Positions 18,121 through 27,768 are shown, numbered from the stretch's first letter. The stretch is 64,000 nucleotides of DNA from Pseudomonadota bacterium (GCA_018242045.1 JAFECR010000022.1:1-64000); one strand, 5' to 3'. Notes: generated from the letters alone by a model not told the origin. Numbers and translations are program-made.

Positions 18121-18207
18121 GATGTTATCCCTTAAACGATCCACATTTAAAGTGTAAACAGCATTTTACAAATTCTGCAAATGCTCGAGTAAAAACTGAA
18201 CTATTCT

Positions 18208-19371
18208 TCAGCTAATGAGTTCTTTTTCGCTGAGCGCTTTTAAACATTCTTGTCGGTGTACAATTTGCGATCCGGATAAGGCATAGCCGAGTAAACTACC
18301 TTCGGGATCTTTAAACAAAGCCTTAATACCATCGCTTTGTATATCATATTCCCATTGACCATCAGCTAAAGGCGGTGGATTAACAACGACAGGATAGGCG
18401 CTGACTTTGAGCATAATGGGGGAAGGCACAAAAGTAATGGCCGTTTTTTTGCCACATAGTGTTTGTGCTAAAGCACGCGCACATTGTAAAAGTGGTGCAA
18501 CATATTGACGACAGATCCCTTGAATTTGAGCACAATCTCCAAATGCATAGATATGAGATTGATTGGTTTGCAAGTAATCATCCACGACAATACCTTGTTT
18601 GACATGTATGCTAGCCTGTTTTGCGAGTAAAGTGTTAGGATGCAAACCGATGGCTGTAAGAATACCATCGGTCTTAATTTCTTTAGCGCCAGTGAGCGAT
18701 AAAGTTAAGGATGTTTGAGCGTCCACGTGACAAAGAAGTGTTGAAGTATGAAAATGTATGCCCATCTTTTCTAAGGTGTGTTGCAAGGCTTCGCCGATAC
18801 AGGCTGGAACGAGTCGATAAAGTGGATGTGGATCTGGGGTGATAACATGGAGCGTATTTATCCTTTTGCGAAAGTCATGTGCAAACTCACATCCAACAAG
18901 ACCGCTACCGATAAGCGCTAAATTGTCCAGATTGTCAATATTATCAATAAAATTTGAATAATCTTGCAAATTATTAATACGAAAATGGCGATTGTTTGTA
19001 GCTAAAGCGTTTAAAGTTGGGAAAGGCTTTGGACTTGCCCCCATGGCTAAGACGAGATCTCGATACACGATTTCTTGCGTATTTGTTTCATTTTCAATAT
19101 AAATCGTCATCGCATCACAATCAATGGCAGTTACTTGGGTGTGTGTTAAAATCTTTGCATTTAATTGCAAAGCCATCGTATTGACGTCTGTGATTATTAA
19201 CTGAGTGGGGGCTTTAGCATTAGCCAGAGCAGTTGATATTTGCGGTTTTGAATAAAAATGGCCATTATCTTGAGTAATGAGGATCAGCGGTGTGGTGGTG
19301 TCCCATTTTCGAAATTCTTTTGCTAAGTTATAGCCCGCAAGTCCGGTGCCAACAATAATTAGAGGTTTCAT
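18208..19371 (-). CDS. NAD(P)/FAD oxidoreductase, rubredoxin-reductase-like
   Basis: 387-aa two-dinucleotide-binding flavoprotein. FAD Rossmann motif IIVGTGLAGYNLAKEFR (residues 5-21); NAD-binding motif LALIGSGLVGCEFAHDFR (about 150-167); FAD-closing block HIYAFGDCAQI (about 275-285). Length and layout match rubredoxin-NAD+ reductase (RubB/NorW-type). No rubredoxin gene is adjacent, so the electron acceptor is uncertain. Divergent from ubiA across an 82-bp shared promoter gap. Confidence 0.8.
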   Translation of the reverse strand: MKPLIIVGTGLAGYNLAKEFRKWDTTTPLILITQDNGHFYSKPQISTALANAKAPTQLIITDVNTMALQLNAKILTHTQVTAIDCDAMTIYIENETNTQEIVYRDLVLAMGASPKPFPTLNALATNNRHFRINNLQDYSNFIDNIDNLDNLALIGSGLVGCEFAHDFRKRINTLHVITPDPHPLYRLVPACIGEALQHTLEKMGIHFHTSTLLCHVDAQTSLTLSLTGAKEIKTDGILTAIGLHPNTLLAKQASIHVKQGIVVDDYLQTNQSHIYAFGDCAQIQGICRQYVAPLLQCARALAQTLCGKKTAITFVPSPIMLKVSAYPVVVNPPPLADGQWEYDIQSDGIKALFKDPEGSLLGYALSGSQIVHRQECLKALSEKELIS

Positions 19372-19453
19372 GATGCGCTTAATTAAGAATAAGTTGAATA
19401 AATTTCTAAATTTAACAGATAGAAAAGTATATCATAATTAGGATCGGTGCTGT

Positions 19454-20314
19454 ATGACTTTAGAGCGCTTGTATCAATATGGTTTGTTAATGCGCGTACA
19501 CCGGCCTGTAGGTATCTTACTATTATTGTGGCCAACCTTAATTGCACTTTTATTTGCCAATGCCGGTAAGCCATCTTTTTATTTAGTGATGATATTTATG
19601 ATGGGTGTTTTTTTGATGAGAAGCGCAGGCTGCGTTATTAATGATGTGGCTGACAGAAATTTCGATGGCTTTGTGCAAAGAACAAAAGCAAGACCGCTTG
19701 TTACCAAAAAAGTAACGACACAAGAGGCATTATTGCTGTTTTGTTTGCTATTGTTGGCATCCTTTATTTTAGTATGCAAAACTAACATCAACACTTTGAT
19801 GTTATCTTTTGTTGCCGCATCATTAGCTATTCTTTATCCATTTACCAAACGGTTTATCCATTTTCCGCAAGTGATACTTGGAGCTGCTTTTGGTTGGGCT
19901 ATTCCAATGGTATATAGCGCAAGTGATAAGACATTGACGTTAGACTGTTGGCTATTATTTATCGCGACATTACTATGGGCAGTTGCGTATGACACCATAT
20001 ATGCCATGGTAGATAAAGCAGATGATTTAAAAATTGGCACGAAATCAACGGCCATTCTATTTGGCCAATTTGATAAATTTGGGGTAGGTTTTTGCCATGC
20101 CTTAATGCTAATGATTTATATTGTTATTGGCAATTTTCTAAGTCTTGGCTGGATTTATTATAGCGCGATTATGCTGGCAGGTTTTTTTGCTTTGTATCAA
20201 CAATGGTTAATTCGTAAAAGCTGTCCACACGGGTGTTTTCAAGCATTTTTAAATAATCAATGGTTAGGTGCTGTGTTATTTGTGGGCACGTTATTAAATT
20301 ATCATTTTTTCTAG
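19454..20314 (+). CDS. ubiA: 4-hydroxybenzoate polyprenyltransferase
   Basis: 286-aa membrane prenyltransferase for ubiquinone synthesis. It attaches the polyprenyl tail to 4-hydroxybenzoate. Both Asp-rich motifs are visible: NDVADRNFDGFVQRTKARPL (about 63-82, binds Mg-diphosphate) and YDTIYAMVDKADDLKIGTKS (about 179-198). About eight membrane helices. ubiC is not next to it. A palindromic element (20381-20512) lies directly downstream. Confidence 0.93.
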   Translation: MTLERLYQYGLLMRVHRPVGILLLLWPTLIALLFANAGKPSFYLVMIFMMGVFLMRSAGCVINDVADRNFDGFVQRTKARPLVTKKVTTQEALLLFCLLLLASFILVCKTNINTLMLSFVAASLAILYPFTKRFIHFPQVILGAAFGWAIPMVYSASDKTLTLDCWLLFIATLLWAVAYDTIYAMVDKADDLKIGTKSTAILFGQFDKFGVGFCHALMLMIYIVIGNFLSLGWIYYSAIMLAGFFALYQQWLIRKSCPHGCFQAFLNNQWLGAVLFVGTLLNYHFF

Positions 20315-20380
20315 AACGCTAACTACCTTGCCATTGTGCTGAATCATTATTGCGGTATCTCTAAAACTAAGATAGCTTGA

Positions 20381-20512
20381 ATATACTCTTTCCATTTTGA
20401 TTTTAGGCTTTGTTGCCTGCACTTACTCACCCCAGTCATGCACTAATATGTGCACTCCTGGGAATTCGTGCGCTTGGCGCCTCGCCTAAAATCAAAATGG
20501 CGCGAGTATATA
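20381..20512 (+). repeat. Palindromic interspersed element, copy 2
   Basis: Complete element of 132 bp. Terminal arms CCATTTTGATTTTAGGC (20392-20408) and GCCTAAAATCAAAATGG (20484-20500) are exact complements, bounded outside by ATATACTC/GAGTATAT. The core hairpin is CCCCAGTCATGCAC with loop TAATAT and a partly mismatched returning arm. Three arm positions differ from copy 3 and each is compensated in the opposite arm. Confidence 0.9.
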
Positions 20513-20519
20513 CTCTTCC

Positions 20520-20556
20520 CACTTTGAACCCCGTATTAAGTACGGGAATCAAAATG
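20520..20556 (+). repeat. Small palindrome adjoining copy 2
   Basis: CCCGTA-TTAAG-TACGGG (about 20532-20548) is flanked by TTTGA and TCAAA, making a second, shorter hairpin. It starts with the same ATACTCTTCCC string that ends other copies of the element. Confidence 0.55.
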
Positions 20557-20613
20557 GCTGGGTAATACAGGTGAAGGTGAAAACAGTAAATATTTTAGAT
20601 ATTGAGACACAAA

Positions 20614-23600
20614 ATGCTTAAAAATCAATTTAGCCTTTTCACAAAACGTCGATTTTTACCTTTATTCATAACGCAATTCTTTGGTGCATTCAACGACAAC
20701 TTATTTAAAAATGCTTTAGTCGTCCTTATTACCTATTACTTGGCCAAAACCTTACCAGTACAAACAGAAATTTTGGTGACGCTAAGTGGTTGCTTATTGA
20801 TTTTGCCAATGTTTTTATTTTCCGCTCAAGCAGGTGCAATCGCAGATAAATTTGAAAAAGCCAAATTGATTAGAATTATCAAAGTAGCTGAAATTATACT
20901 TATGATATTTGGTGGGATTGGGTTTATTTTGCAAAATGTTACCTTAATTATGATTGTGCTTTTTGGACTTGGTGTGCAAGCAACTTTTTTTGGCCCCTTA
21001 AAATATAGCATTTTACCTGTTCACCTCCATGAAGATGAATTAGTTGCAGGTAATGGTTTAATAGAAATGGGAACTTTTTTAGCTATTTTATTAGGTAATA
21101 TTTCAGGGGCTGTGTTTATTACACAGTCCAGTAGCTTAAGTATGGGAATGATTGTTATTGCCTTCACGATTATTTTAATTGCAACGATGGGTTATTTAAG
21201 TAGTTGCTTTATCCCGCACGCCAAAGCAGCAGCACCTCAATTGAAATTATCGCTTAATTTAGTTAAAGAAACTTGGAATATCATTAATTTTTCTCGAAAA
21301 TCTACCACTATCTTTCTATGTATATTAGGGATCTCGTGGTTTTGGCTAATTGGCTTTACTTTTTTAGCTGTTTTTCCCAATTATACCAAGGATTTTATCG
21401 GTGGCAGCGAAAATGTGTTTGTCTTATTCATCACTATTTTTTCCATAGGTATTGGGATTGGTTCCAGTTTGTGTAATCGTCTATTAAAAGGACGGATTGA
21501 AGCATCCTACGTGCCGATTGCTGCTTTAGGCATGAGCATATTTACTTTTGATTTGTTTTTGGCAACAAGATTAGAAGGGCCAGTTGCGAATCATTTATTG
21601 AGCATAAAAGAGTTTATTGGTTCCATCAACCACTGGCGAATTATGATAGATATGTTGTTAATTGCCATCACAGGCGGGATCTACATTGTGCCGCTTTATG
21701 CCATTATGCAACATACTGCTCAAGATTCTCATAAAGCAAGGGTTATTGCCAGCAATAACATCATGAATGCGCTTTTCATGACGGTGGCAGCCATTGTCAC
21801 TATGGTGATGTTTGAGTTAAACATGACTATTCCTCAAGTTTTTTTAAGCATTGCTATCATTAATTTAATTGCAGTCGTGCAAAGCTGTCGCTTGCTTCCG
21901 GGAGAGCTACTAAAATCAATTTTGCGAATAATCTTAACTATGCTTTATCGAGTTGAGGTAAAAGGTATTGAACATTACTATCAAGCAGGTAATAAGGTAG
22001 TGATTACTCCCAATCATACTTCATTCCTAGATGGTTTATTATTGGCTGCTTTTTTACCTGGTAAACTTTCTTTTGCGATGTATAGCCGATATACCAAACA
22101 CTGGTGGGTTAAAATCATCAACCACATAGTGCCTATTTTTGGTTTAGATCCAACCAATCCTTATGTGATGAAAGCTATCGTCAAATATGTGAAAGAGGAC
22201 AAAAGGCTCGTTATTTTTCCGGAAGGGCGCATCACGGTAACCGGGGCTTTGATGAAAATCTATGAAGGGCCTGGCATGATAGCCGACAAAGCGCAAGCCT
22301 GCATTTTACCTATTTTAATTGAAGGAGCACAATATTCCCCCTTTTCGAGGCTGCGAGGTATGGTTCATTTGCGTGCTTTTCCTAAGATTACGCTCACTAT
22401 CCATGCGCCAGTGCAAATTAAAACACATGAAAATGTGTCAGCAAGACGACGACGCCAATTGGTAGGTCAACAGCTTTATGAAATCATGAGTCATATTCTA
22501 TTTTTAGGTACTCATCTTGACACCACGCTATTTCAATCTTTGATAGAAGCCAAAAAAATTCATGGTGGTGATCATATCATTGCTGAAGACATTCAACGAG
22601 AGCCACTTTCTTATAAACGCTTGATATTGGGCGCCGTGTTGTTAGGGCGAAAATTAGCTAAATTAACTGAACGTGGTGAGTTTGTTGGTATTTTAATGCC
22701 GAATGTGTTGGCAACGATAGTCACTTTCTTTGGGCTTCAAGCTTACTTGCGTGTTGCAGCTTTGCTTAATTTCTCAACCGGCACTCAAAATGTGGTATCT
22801 GCTGCATTAACTGCAAAACTCAAATTAGTTTGTACTTCACGTAAGTTTATTGAAACTGCTAAATTACAATCAATGGTGCAAGCTTTGGAAGAAATAGGAA
22901 TAAAAATATGCTATTTAGAAGACATCAAAATATCTACAATCAATAAAATAATGGCCCTTATGGCAACTTGCTTTTTGGGGTTATTTGGTTTGCGCCATAA
23001 ACCAACGCATGCTGTGTTACCTGCGGTTGTATTGTTCACCTCGGGATCAGAAGGAAAACCAAAAGCAGTTGTATTAAGTCATCGCAATTTACATGCCAAC
23101 AAAGGACAACTTTCAAGTAGGGTTGACTTTACCCCCATTGATGTTGTGCTAAATGCGTTGCCTATGTTTCATTCTTTTGGCTTAACTGCAGGCACTTTGT
23201 TGCCTATTCTTTACGGAATGAAAGTCTTTTTCTATCCATCGCCCTTACATTATCGTGTGATCCCTGAATTGTCATATGATATCAATGCGACTATTTTATT
23301 TGGCACGAATACCTTTTTAGCAGGTTATGCACGTTATGCGCATCCCTATGATTTTTATAGCATACGTTATGTTTATGCGGGGGCTGAAAAGCTTAAAGAA
23401 GAAAACCGAAGGCTATGGGCCGATAAATTTGGTGTTAGGATATTTGAAGGTTATGGTGCAACAGAAACGTCACCTGTAATATCAGCAAATACACCTATGC
23501 ACAATCGACCTGGTACCGTCGGCAAATTAATGCCAGGCATTGATTATCAACTTGATACAGTTCCTGATATCGCAAACGGTGGCCGTTTAATTGTAAAAGG

Positions 23601-24051
23601 GCCTAATATTATGCTTGGTTATATGTTTAGTGATAACCCTGGTGTGTTAGTCCCACCTTTAGAAGGTTGGTATGATACGGGAGATATTGTTTCATTTGAT
23701 GAAGAAGGTTATATCACCATTCAAGGTCGTGTGAAACGGTTTGCAAAAATAGGTGGTGAAATGGTGTCTTTGACTTTTGTAGAGCAATATCTAGATAAAT
23801 TATGGCCTCAGCATATGCATGCTGTTGTCACCCAACCTGACGAAAAGAAAGGAGAGCAGCTTGTGCTTTTCACCACAAATATGAGTGCTCAAAAAAGTGA
23901 TATTGCGCAATATGTTCGCAGTGTTGGTATTAGTGAATTGGCTATCCCTAAAGTTATCCATACCCTTTCAAAGCTACTACTTTTGGGCACTGGAAAAATC
24001 GATTATATTGGCATTCAAGCATTGTTGAAAGATATTGAAAATGATTCATGA
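20614..24051 (+). CDS. aas: Trifunctional Aas: MFS flippase / PlsC acyltransferase / acyl-ACP synthetase
   Basis: 1145-aa fusion for lysophospholipid recycling. Residues about 1-420 form an LplT-like MFS domain (FFGAFNDNLFKNALVV). About 430-620 is a PlsC acyltransferase with NHTSFLDG and FPEGRIT. About 640-1145 is an AMP-forming ligase with VLFTSGSEGKPKAVVLSH, FEGYGATETSPV and GWYDTGD. The whole would take up lysophospholipid across the inner membrane and re-acylate it. E. coli keeps lplT and aas as separate genes; the three-domain fusion is common in several gammaproteobacteria. The ATG at 20614 is preferred over an in-frame TTG at 20602. Confidence 0.9.
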   Translation: MLKNQFSLFTKRRFLPLFITQFFGAFNDNLFKNALVVLITYYLAKTLPVQTEILVTLSGCLLILPMFLFSAQAGAIADKFEKAKLIRIIKVAEIILMIFGGIGFILQNVTLIMIVLFGLGVQATFFGPLKYSILPVHLHEDELVAGNGLIEMGTFLAILLGNISGAVFITQSSSLSMGMIVIAFTIILIATMGYLSSCFIPHAKAAAPQLKLSLNLVKETWNIINFSRKSTTIFLCILGISWFWLIGFTFLAVFPNYTKDFIGGSENVFVLFITIFSIGIGIGSSLCNRLLKGRIEASYVPIAALGMSIFTFDLFLATRLEGPVANHLLSIKEFIGSINHWRIMIDMLLIAITGGIYIVPLYAIMQHTAQDSHKARVIASNNIMNALFMTVAAIVTMVMFELNMTIPQVFLSIAIINLIAVVQSCRLLPGELLKSILRIILTMLYRVEVKGIEHYYQAGNKVVITPNHTSFLDGLLLAAFLPGKLSFAMYSRYTKHWWVKIINHIVPIFGLDPTNPYVMKAIVKYVKEDKRLVIFPEGRITVTGALMKIYEGPGMIADKAQACILPILIEGAQYSPFSRLRGMVHLRAFPKITLTIHAPVQIKTHENVSARRRRQLVGQQLYEIMSHILFLGTHLDTTLFQSLIEAKKIHGGDHIIAEDIQREPLSYKRLILGAVLLGRKLAKLTERGEFVGILMPNVLATIVTFFGLQAYLRVAALLNFSTGTQNVVSAALTAKLKLVCTSRKFIETAKLQSMVQALEEIGIKICYLEDIKISTINKIMALMATCFLGLFGLRHKPTHAVLPAVVLFTSGSEGKPKAVVLSHRNLHANKGQLSSRVDFTPIDVVLNALPMFHSFGLTAGTLLPILYGMKVFFYPSPLHYRVIPELSYDINATILFGTNTFLAGYARYAHPYDFYSIRYVYAGAEKLKEENRRLWADKFGVRIFEGYGATETSPVISANTPMHNRPGTVGKLMPGIDYQLDTVPDIANGGRLIVKGPNIMLGYMFSDNPGVLVPPLEGWYDTGDIVSFDEEGYITIQGRVKRFAKIGGEMVSLTFVEQYLDKLWPQHMHAVVTQPDEKKGEQLVLFTTNMSAQKSDIAQYVRSVGISELAIPKVIHTLSKLLLLGTGKIDYIGIQALLKDIENDS

Positions 24052-24160
24052 GTGGAAGTTAAAACATGTCCAGTAGCAAAACATAAAAAATCCTCATGAA
24101 GAGTCAAATTTTTGACGAAACATAATGTCGAACCACGCTTTTTTTCAATGGGGAGATGTT

Positions 24161-24544
24161 ATGAGAACATTATTATTGACAGTATTGCTGATTTTTATGT
24201 CAACTGCCTTTGCGTATAGCGGTCAATTGCGCGAAACCAGTTATGCGCCGCCAGTGGATAGCTGGGGGTGGAAACATCGTTTCGATGCTTATTATGGTGA
24301 TGGTTTTGGTAATTACTGGGATGTAAATTGCCGACGCTGTCATAAGAATGGATATTATTACCACAAGCACTGTGGACGTTATTACCCAGATTATCAATAT
24401 CCACGCTTTGGCTATTATGGCCACCACTATCATGCTTTTTTTATCAAGCATGCTAGACATCCTTACCCTAAAGGATTTTATCGTTGCTATAACAGGGAAG
24501 GCTTATCGATAGAATGTTATAAACAACATGGTAAAAGAGGGTAA
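24161..24544 (+). CDS. Secreted Tyr/His/Gly-rich protein, 127 aa
   Basis: Signal peptide MRTLLLTVLLIFMSTAFAYS. The mature protein is very rich in Tyr, His and Gly and has several cysteines, including CRRCHKNG and KHCGRYY. The start is set by GGGGAG 7 nt before the ATG at 24161. The composition suggests a periplasmic or surface protein, perhaps metal binding through the His/Cys clusters; this is inference only. Confidence 0.6.
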   Translation: MRTLLLTVLLIFMSTAFAYSGQLRETSYAPPVDSWGWKHRFDAYYGDGFGNYWDVNCRRCHKNGYYYHKHCGRYYPDYQYPRFGYYGHHYHAFFIKHARHPYPKGFYRCYNREGLSIECYKQHGKRG

Positions 24545-24576
24545 TTCCAGTATACCGTTATCCTAATACCTATGGC

Positions 24577-24597
24577 ATCCCTCGCTATGCGAGGGAT
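24577..24597. terminator. Hairpin between convergent genes
   Basis: ATCCCTCGC (24577-24585), loop TAT, GCGAGGGAT (24589-24597): a perfect 9-bp stem in the 64-bp gap between two converging genes. It could serve both as a terminator, though no T tract is adjacent. Confidence 0.5.
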
Positions 24598-24608
24598 CGA
24601 TGGGTTGG

Positions 24609-26381
24609 TTACTTAAAGTCTTGTAAATAAGTTTGCCAAAGATTGCGTACGGGTCCTTCTTTATTTAATAATTCTGACACTGGTCCGTTTGCGATTACTT
24701 TTCCATCCTCTAACATAATGACGCTATCAAATTGAGGCAATAAATGAAGTCGATGTAGCGAAATAATAATAGAAGCATCGATAAATTCTTTAATAACATT
24801 TAATAATATTTCTTTTTCGGTTGCTAAATCGACGCTAGAAGTTGGCTCATCCATCAGGATAAGTGAGCTAAAGCGTGCGGCAAATAACCCACGCGCCAGT
24901 GCTAGGCGCTGTTTTTGACCAACAGAAAGATTAAGACCTTTTTCTCGAATATCGGTAGCAAGCCCATGCGGCAATCCTGCTAGAACATTCGAAAATCCAG
25001 CAAGTTTTGAAACCTTATGAATGAGACTATCTTCGGCAGGTAGATCCATTGTAATATTAAATGCAATGGTATTTTCGAAAATCTCAGGATCTTGCGGAAT
25101 TAAAGTGGTAATAGCTTGTAAGGGTTCTAAAGAATCAAACGTAAAACTATCTATGTTTAGTTTGACATGACTTGGAGTATAAAGCCCGCTTAATAAGTTT
25201 AAAAGCGTGCTTTTACCACAACCACTTGGACCAATGAGCGCTATTTTTTCTCCACGTTTGATGCGAAAATTAATGTCATCAAAAATCTTGCCGGGGATAT
25301 TTGGCGCATGATGAAAAGATAAAGATTCAACCTGAATATCATGAAACGTGCGAGCGGTTGCTTGCCCTTTTGGCAGATGGTGGTAGCGTTTTATGTCTTG
25401 TAGGATGGGTTGAATACTTTTAACATCCGTATCCATGCGCACCATATCACCAAGATGAACACTTAAATCTTGAAATACGACATTGACTTCCCAAAGGTAG
25501 CGAAAGATCATCACCACAAGACCTATCATGATAATACTTTGACTGTTTAAGGTATGAACAACATAACCAATTAAGATCCCAGCTTGGATAATAGACAACA
25601 AGATCATCATGGTAAACCATTTTGCTTCATTTAAAACGGCTTCTTTTGAAAAAAATGGCCAAATTTTTTGCATTCTTTGTGATAAATTACTGTGAGTGAG
25701 CTCTCCTAAACGCAGTGTCAAAATTGTGGTCATATTGCTGATGTAATCAAATAAAACCGAACCAACGTGATTTTCTATATTATTTTCAGCATCATAAAGG
25801 GGAATAAGTTTTCTATCAAATAACACGACAAAATACACCACGGCACATGCAGAAAAGAGGCTTATTAAACCCACTGGTAATGAAATCCAGAGTAAAAAGC
25901 CAATTGAGGTAACAAAACGAACAATGGTTTCAATATAAACAAATTGGCTTTCAGCAAAACGATATAATGCTAAAGAGGAGCGATTAATTCGGGTAATGAT
26001 GTTGCCAGAGTGATGATCCTGATGCCACTTAAGGGGTAGATGACTCAATTGAGCATAAAAATTTAGTTTAAAATGCTGTACAATTTTAAGTGCAACTTTG
26101 CGCTCAATCACACGGGCAGGGCCGTGAAATACCCAAAATACCAGCATCACGCCCACGCCAAATAATAACCAGAAAACAACTTCATTTAACCGCGCCCGAG
26201 TAAAATTTTGTAATATATCAATGGCACGACCAAATGCATATGGGCTTAAACTCAAGCTAAATTGTGCAAGCACAAAAGCAACATAATACCCAACAATAGT
26301 AAAGCGAGAGGAAGTGCCATGCTGCCAAATGGTATTGATCAAATTAAAGTAGGGGTTTTTTAATAGACGTTTAAGGTTCAT
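24609..26381 (-). CDS. ABC exporter, fused membrane and ATPase domains
   Basis: 590-aa half transporter. N-terminal membrane domain (about residues 30-320, six helices). C-terminal ATPase with Walker A IGPSGCGKSTLLNLL, signature LSVGQKQRLALARGL, Walker B LILMDEPTSSVD and the switch His in IISLHR. It probably works as a homodimer exporting a lipid, peptide or drug; no partner gene is adjacent. The start at 26381 is chosen because GGAG lies 6 nt upstream; other in-frame ATGs lie up to 26420. Confidence 0.85.
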   Translation of the reverse strand: MNLKRLLKNPYFNLINTIWQHGTSSRFTIVGYYVAFVLAQFSLSLSPYAFGRAIDILQNFTRARLNEVVFWLLFGVGVMLVFWVFHGPARVIERKVALKIVQHFKLNFYAQLSHLPLKWHQDHHSGNIITRINRSSLALYRFAESQFVYIETIVRFVTSIGFLLWISLPVGLISLFSACAVVYFVVLFDRKLIPLYDAENNIENHVGSVLFDYISNMTTILTLRLGELTHSNLSQRMQKIWPFFSKEAVLNEAKWFTMMILLSIIQAGILIGYVVHTLNSQSIIMIGLVVMIFRYLWEVNVVFQDLSVHLGDMVRMDTDVKSIQPILQDIKRYHHLPKGQATARTFHDIQVESLSFHHAPNIPGKIFDDINFRIKRGEKIALIGPSGCGKSTLLNLLSGLYTPSHVKLNIDSFTFDSLEPLQAITTLIPQDPEIFENTIAFNITMDLPAEDSLIHKVSKLAGFSNVLAGLPHGLATDIREKGLNLSVGQKQRLALARGLFAARFSSLILMDEPTSSVDLATEKEILLNVIKEFIDASIIISLHRLHLLPQFDSVIMLEDGKVIANGPVSELLNKEGPVRNLWQTYLQDFK

Positions 26382-26622
26382 CTGCATCTCCAAATAAAAA
26401 GCCTGAATGTAAGTCATCACACAAGTGCTCGGCTTTTTAAAGGAAACAGACTGATATTTATCAGCGAAGTTATGCCTAATCTGTATGATAACTTTTTTAT
26501 ATGCTGATAATTAGAAACATGGATGAATTCCTTATTTTGACTTTCTAAATTTTAACAATAATCACGGCGATTGGCTAGCGCGCCTAGCCAATGCGAGATG
26601 AAACTTAGATTGGGCCTGATTA

Positions 26623-26732
26623 ATGGTGCATTGAGGACAGTCGAGTTAACTAAGGATAACCAAGCCTATTACGCACAATGGTGCATTGAGGACAGTCGAG
26701 TTAACTAAGGATAACCAAGCCTATTACGCACA
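26623..26732. repeat. Perfect 55-bp tandem duplication
   Basis: Two identical 55-bp units (26623-26677 and 26678-26732) starting ATGGTGCATTGAGGACAG and ending in CTATTACGCACA. The second unit contains the last nine sense codons and the stop codon of the minus-strand gene 26705-27070; the first unit is an extra copy of that 3' end. Confidence 0.95.
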
Positions 26733-27070
26733 ATGACGGAGTCTGGCTCTTCCAGGCTGCCTATCATTTGGTTTGGATCTGATGCATTACGCGCCAAGTA
26801 TTCATAGACCTCATTTGCAGAATCAGGATCAATACCTGCCAAGCGCCAAGCTTTTCGTAAATCCACAGGGATCTCTGGTCCATATTGCAACTCATGAAGA
26901 TTGTCGATGCCATGCGCATGCAAAAAAGCTCGCAAATGAGTTGCGGCGTGTTCTGCGTGTCCTTGTTGCACTGGTTTAATGTAGGAAGACAAAGCTTGAT
27001 GAGTGTCCTTTTTGGTAGAAAGCAAATAAAGAGGAATAAAGGTTGGTCTTTTTTGATGAAGATGCTGCAT
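26705..27070 (-). CDS. Hypothetical protein, 121 aa
   Basis: Not recognised. A soluble, His- and Leu-rich N-terminal half (HAEHAATHLRAFLHAHGIDN) and a C-terminal half with PEIPVDLRKAWRLAGIDP and DPNQMIGSLEEPDSVIVRN. No signal peptide. The last codons (NRLGYP, stop) lie in a 55-bp tandem duplication, so the 3' end has recently been copied without changing the protein. Monocistronic. Confidence 0.6.
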   Translation of the reverse strand: MQHLHQKRPTFIPLYLLSTKKDTHQALSSYIKPVQQGHAEHAATHLRAFLHAHGIDNLHELQYGPEIPVDLRKAWRLAGIDPDSANEVYEYLARNASDPNQMIGSLEEPDSVIVRNRLGYP

Positions 27071-27175
27071 AGTGATACCGCCTTAAGCCTTGAAATAAGT
27101 TTTTTATTTAACTAAATTGTGGTGGATTTTTCAAGTGCTTTTTTAAAATAAGATGTGTAAATACAAGCAAGAAAT

Positions 27176-27197
27176 GCAAGGTCGTTTAAGACCTTGC
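27176..27197 (-). terminator. Hairpin terminator for the 187-aa secreted protein gene
   Basis: On the minus strand GCAAGGTC, loop TTAAAC, GACCTTGC, followed by ATTTCTTG; it starts 8 bp after the stop codon. Confidence 0.6.
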
Positions 27198-27204
27198 TTG
27201 AAAA

Positions 27205-27768
27205 TTAGTGAAAGGAGTAACCAAAAGACACAACCGGTGCAGATCTGACAATGACCGTAGGTTCTTCATATTCGTAATGATAATGTCTAACCCTTGGTTC
27301 GATTACTGGGGCAGGGTGGCGATAAACATGGTGTTGTACGACACCTGTATTTGGCACTCTGCGCACCACAACGCGCTGTGGTTTTTGATGATAATAAACA
27401 CGGCGATGTGTGACCACGGGCTTGTTGGCCTTTCTGATCACAGTCCTTTTAGTAACATGCTTTGTTTTGTGGTTGGTGTGAGCTTGTTGAACTTGTCTTA
27501 CTTGAGAGGGCTGTTGAACCTGTCGCGTTTGTGGATTCTGTTGGATTTGCCTGGTAGGACGTTGCGCTTGGCTTTGTTGAGCTCGCTGGGTCTGCTGAGC
27601 TTCTTCAATTTGACGCCTTGTCATTACCTTTGGTTGTGCCGAATGCGCATTGACTTGCTTATATTGTTGCTTAGGTTGTGGTGATGGTGAGCCTTGGATA
27701 GGCGCAGCACTTGAAGACGCGTAAACCGGCGCGCAAATCAATAATAATCCTAAAATAAGCTTTTTCAT
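27205..27768 (-). CDS. Secreted Gln/Arg/Pro-rich protein, 187 aa
   Basis: The start MKKLILGLLLICAPVYASSS (signal peptide) at 27768 is preceded by AAAGGGGGAAATTATA. The mature chain is low complexity: a Gln/Arg/Thr-rich stretch with repeated RQIQQ/RQVQQ units (about residues 55-100), then a basic Val/His/Arg region (RRVYYHQKPQRVVVRRVPN) and a Tyr/Glu segment. It is likely exported and highly basic. No conserved domain is recognised. Confidence 0.6.
   Translation of the reverse strand: MKKLILGLLLICAPVYASSSAAPIQGSPSPQPKQQYKQVNAHSAQPKVMTRRQIEEAQQTQRAQQSQAQRPTRQIQQNPQTRQVQQPSQVRQVQQAHTNHKTKHVTKRTVIRKANKPVVTHRRVYYHQKPQRVVVRRVPNTGVVQHHVYRHPAPVIEPRVRHYHYEYEEPTVIVRSAPVVSFGYSFH

Noticed and set aside
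27208-27684. Plus-strand 158-codon open frame
   Set aside because: Antisense to the secreted Gln/Arg-rich gene; a by-product of its biased codons.
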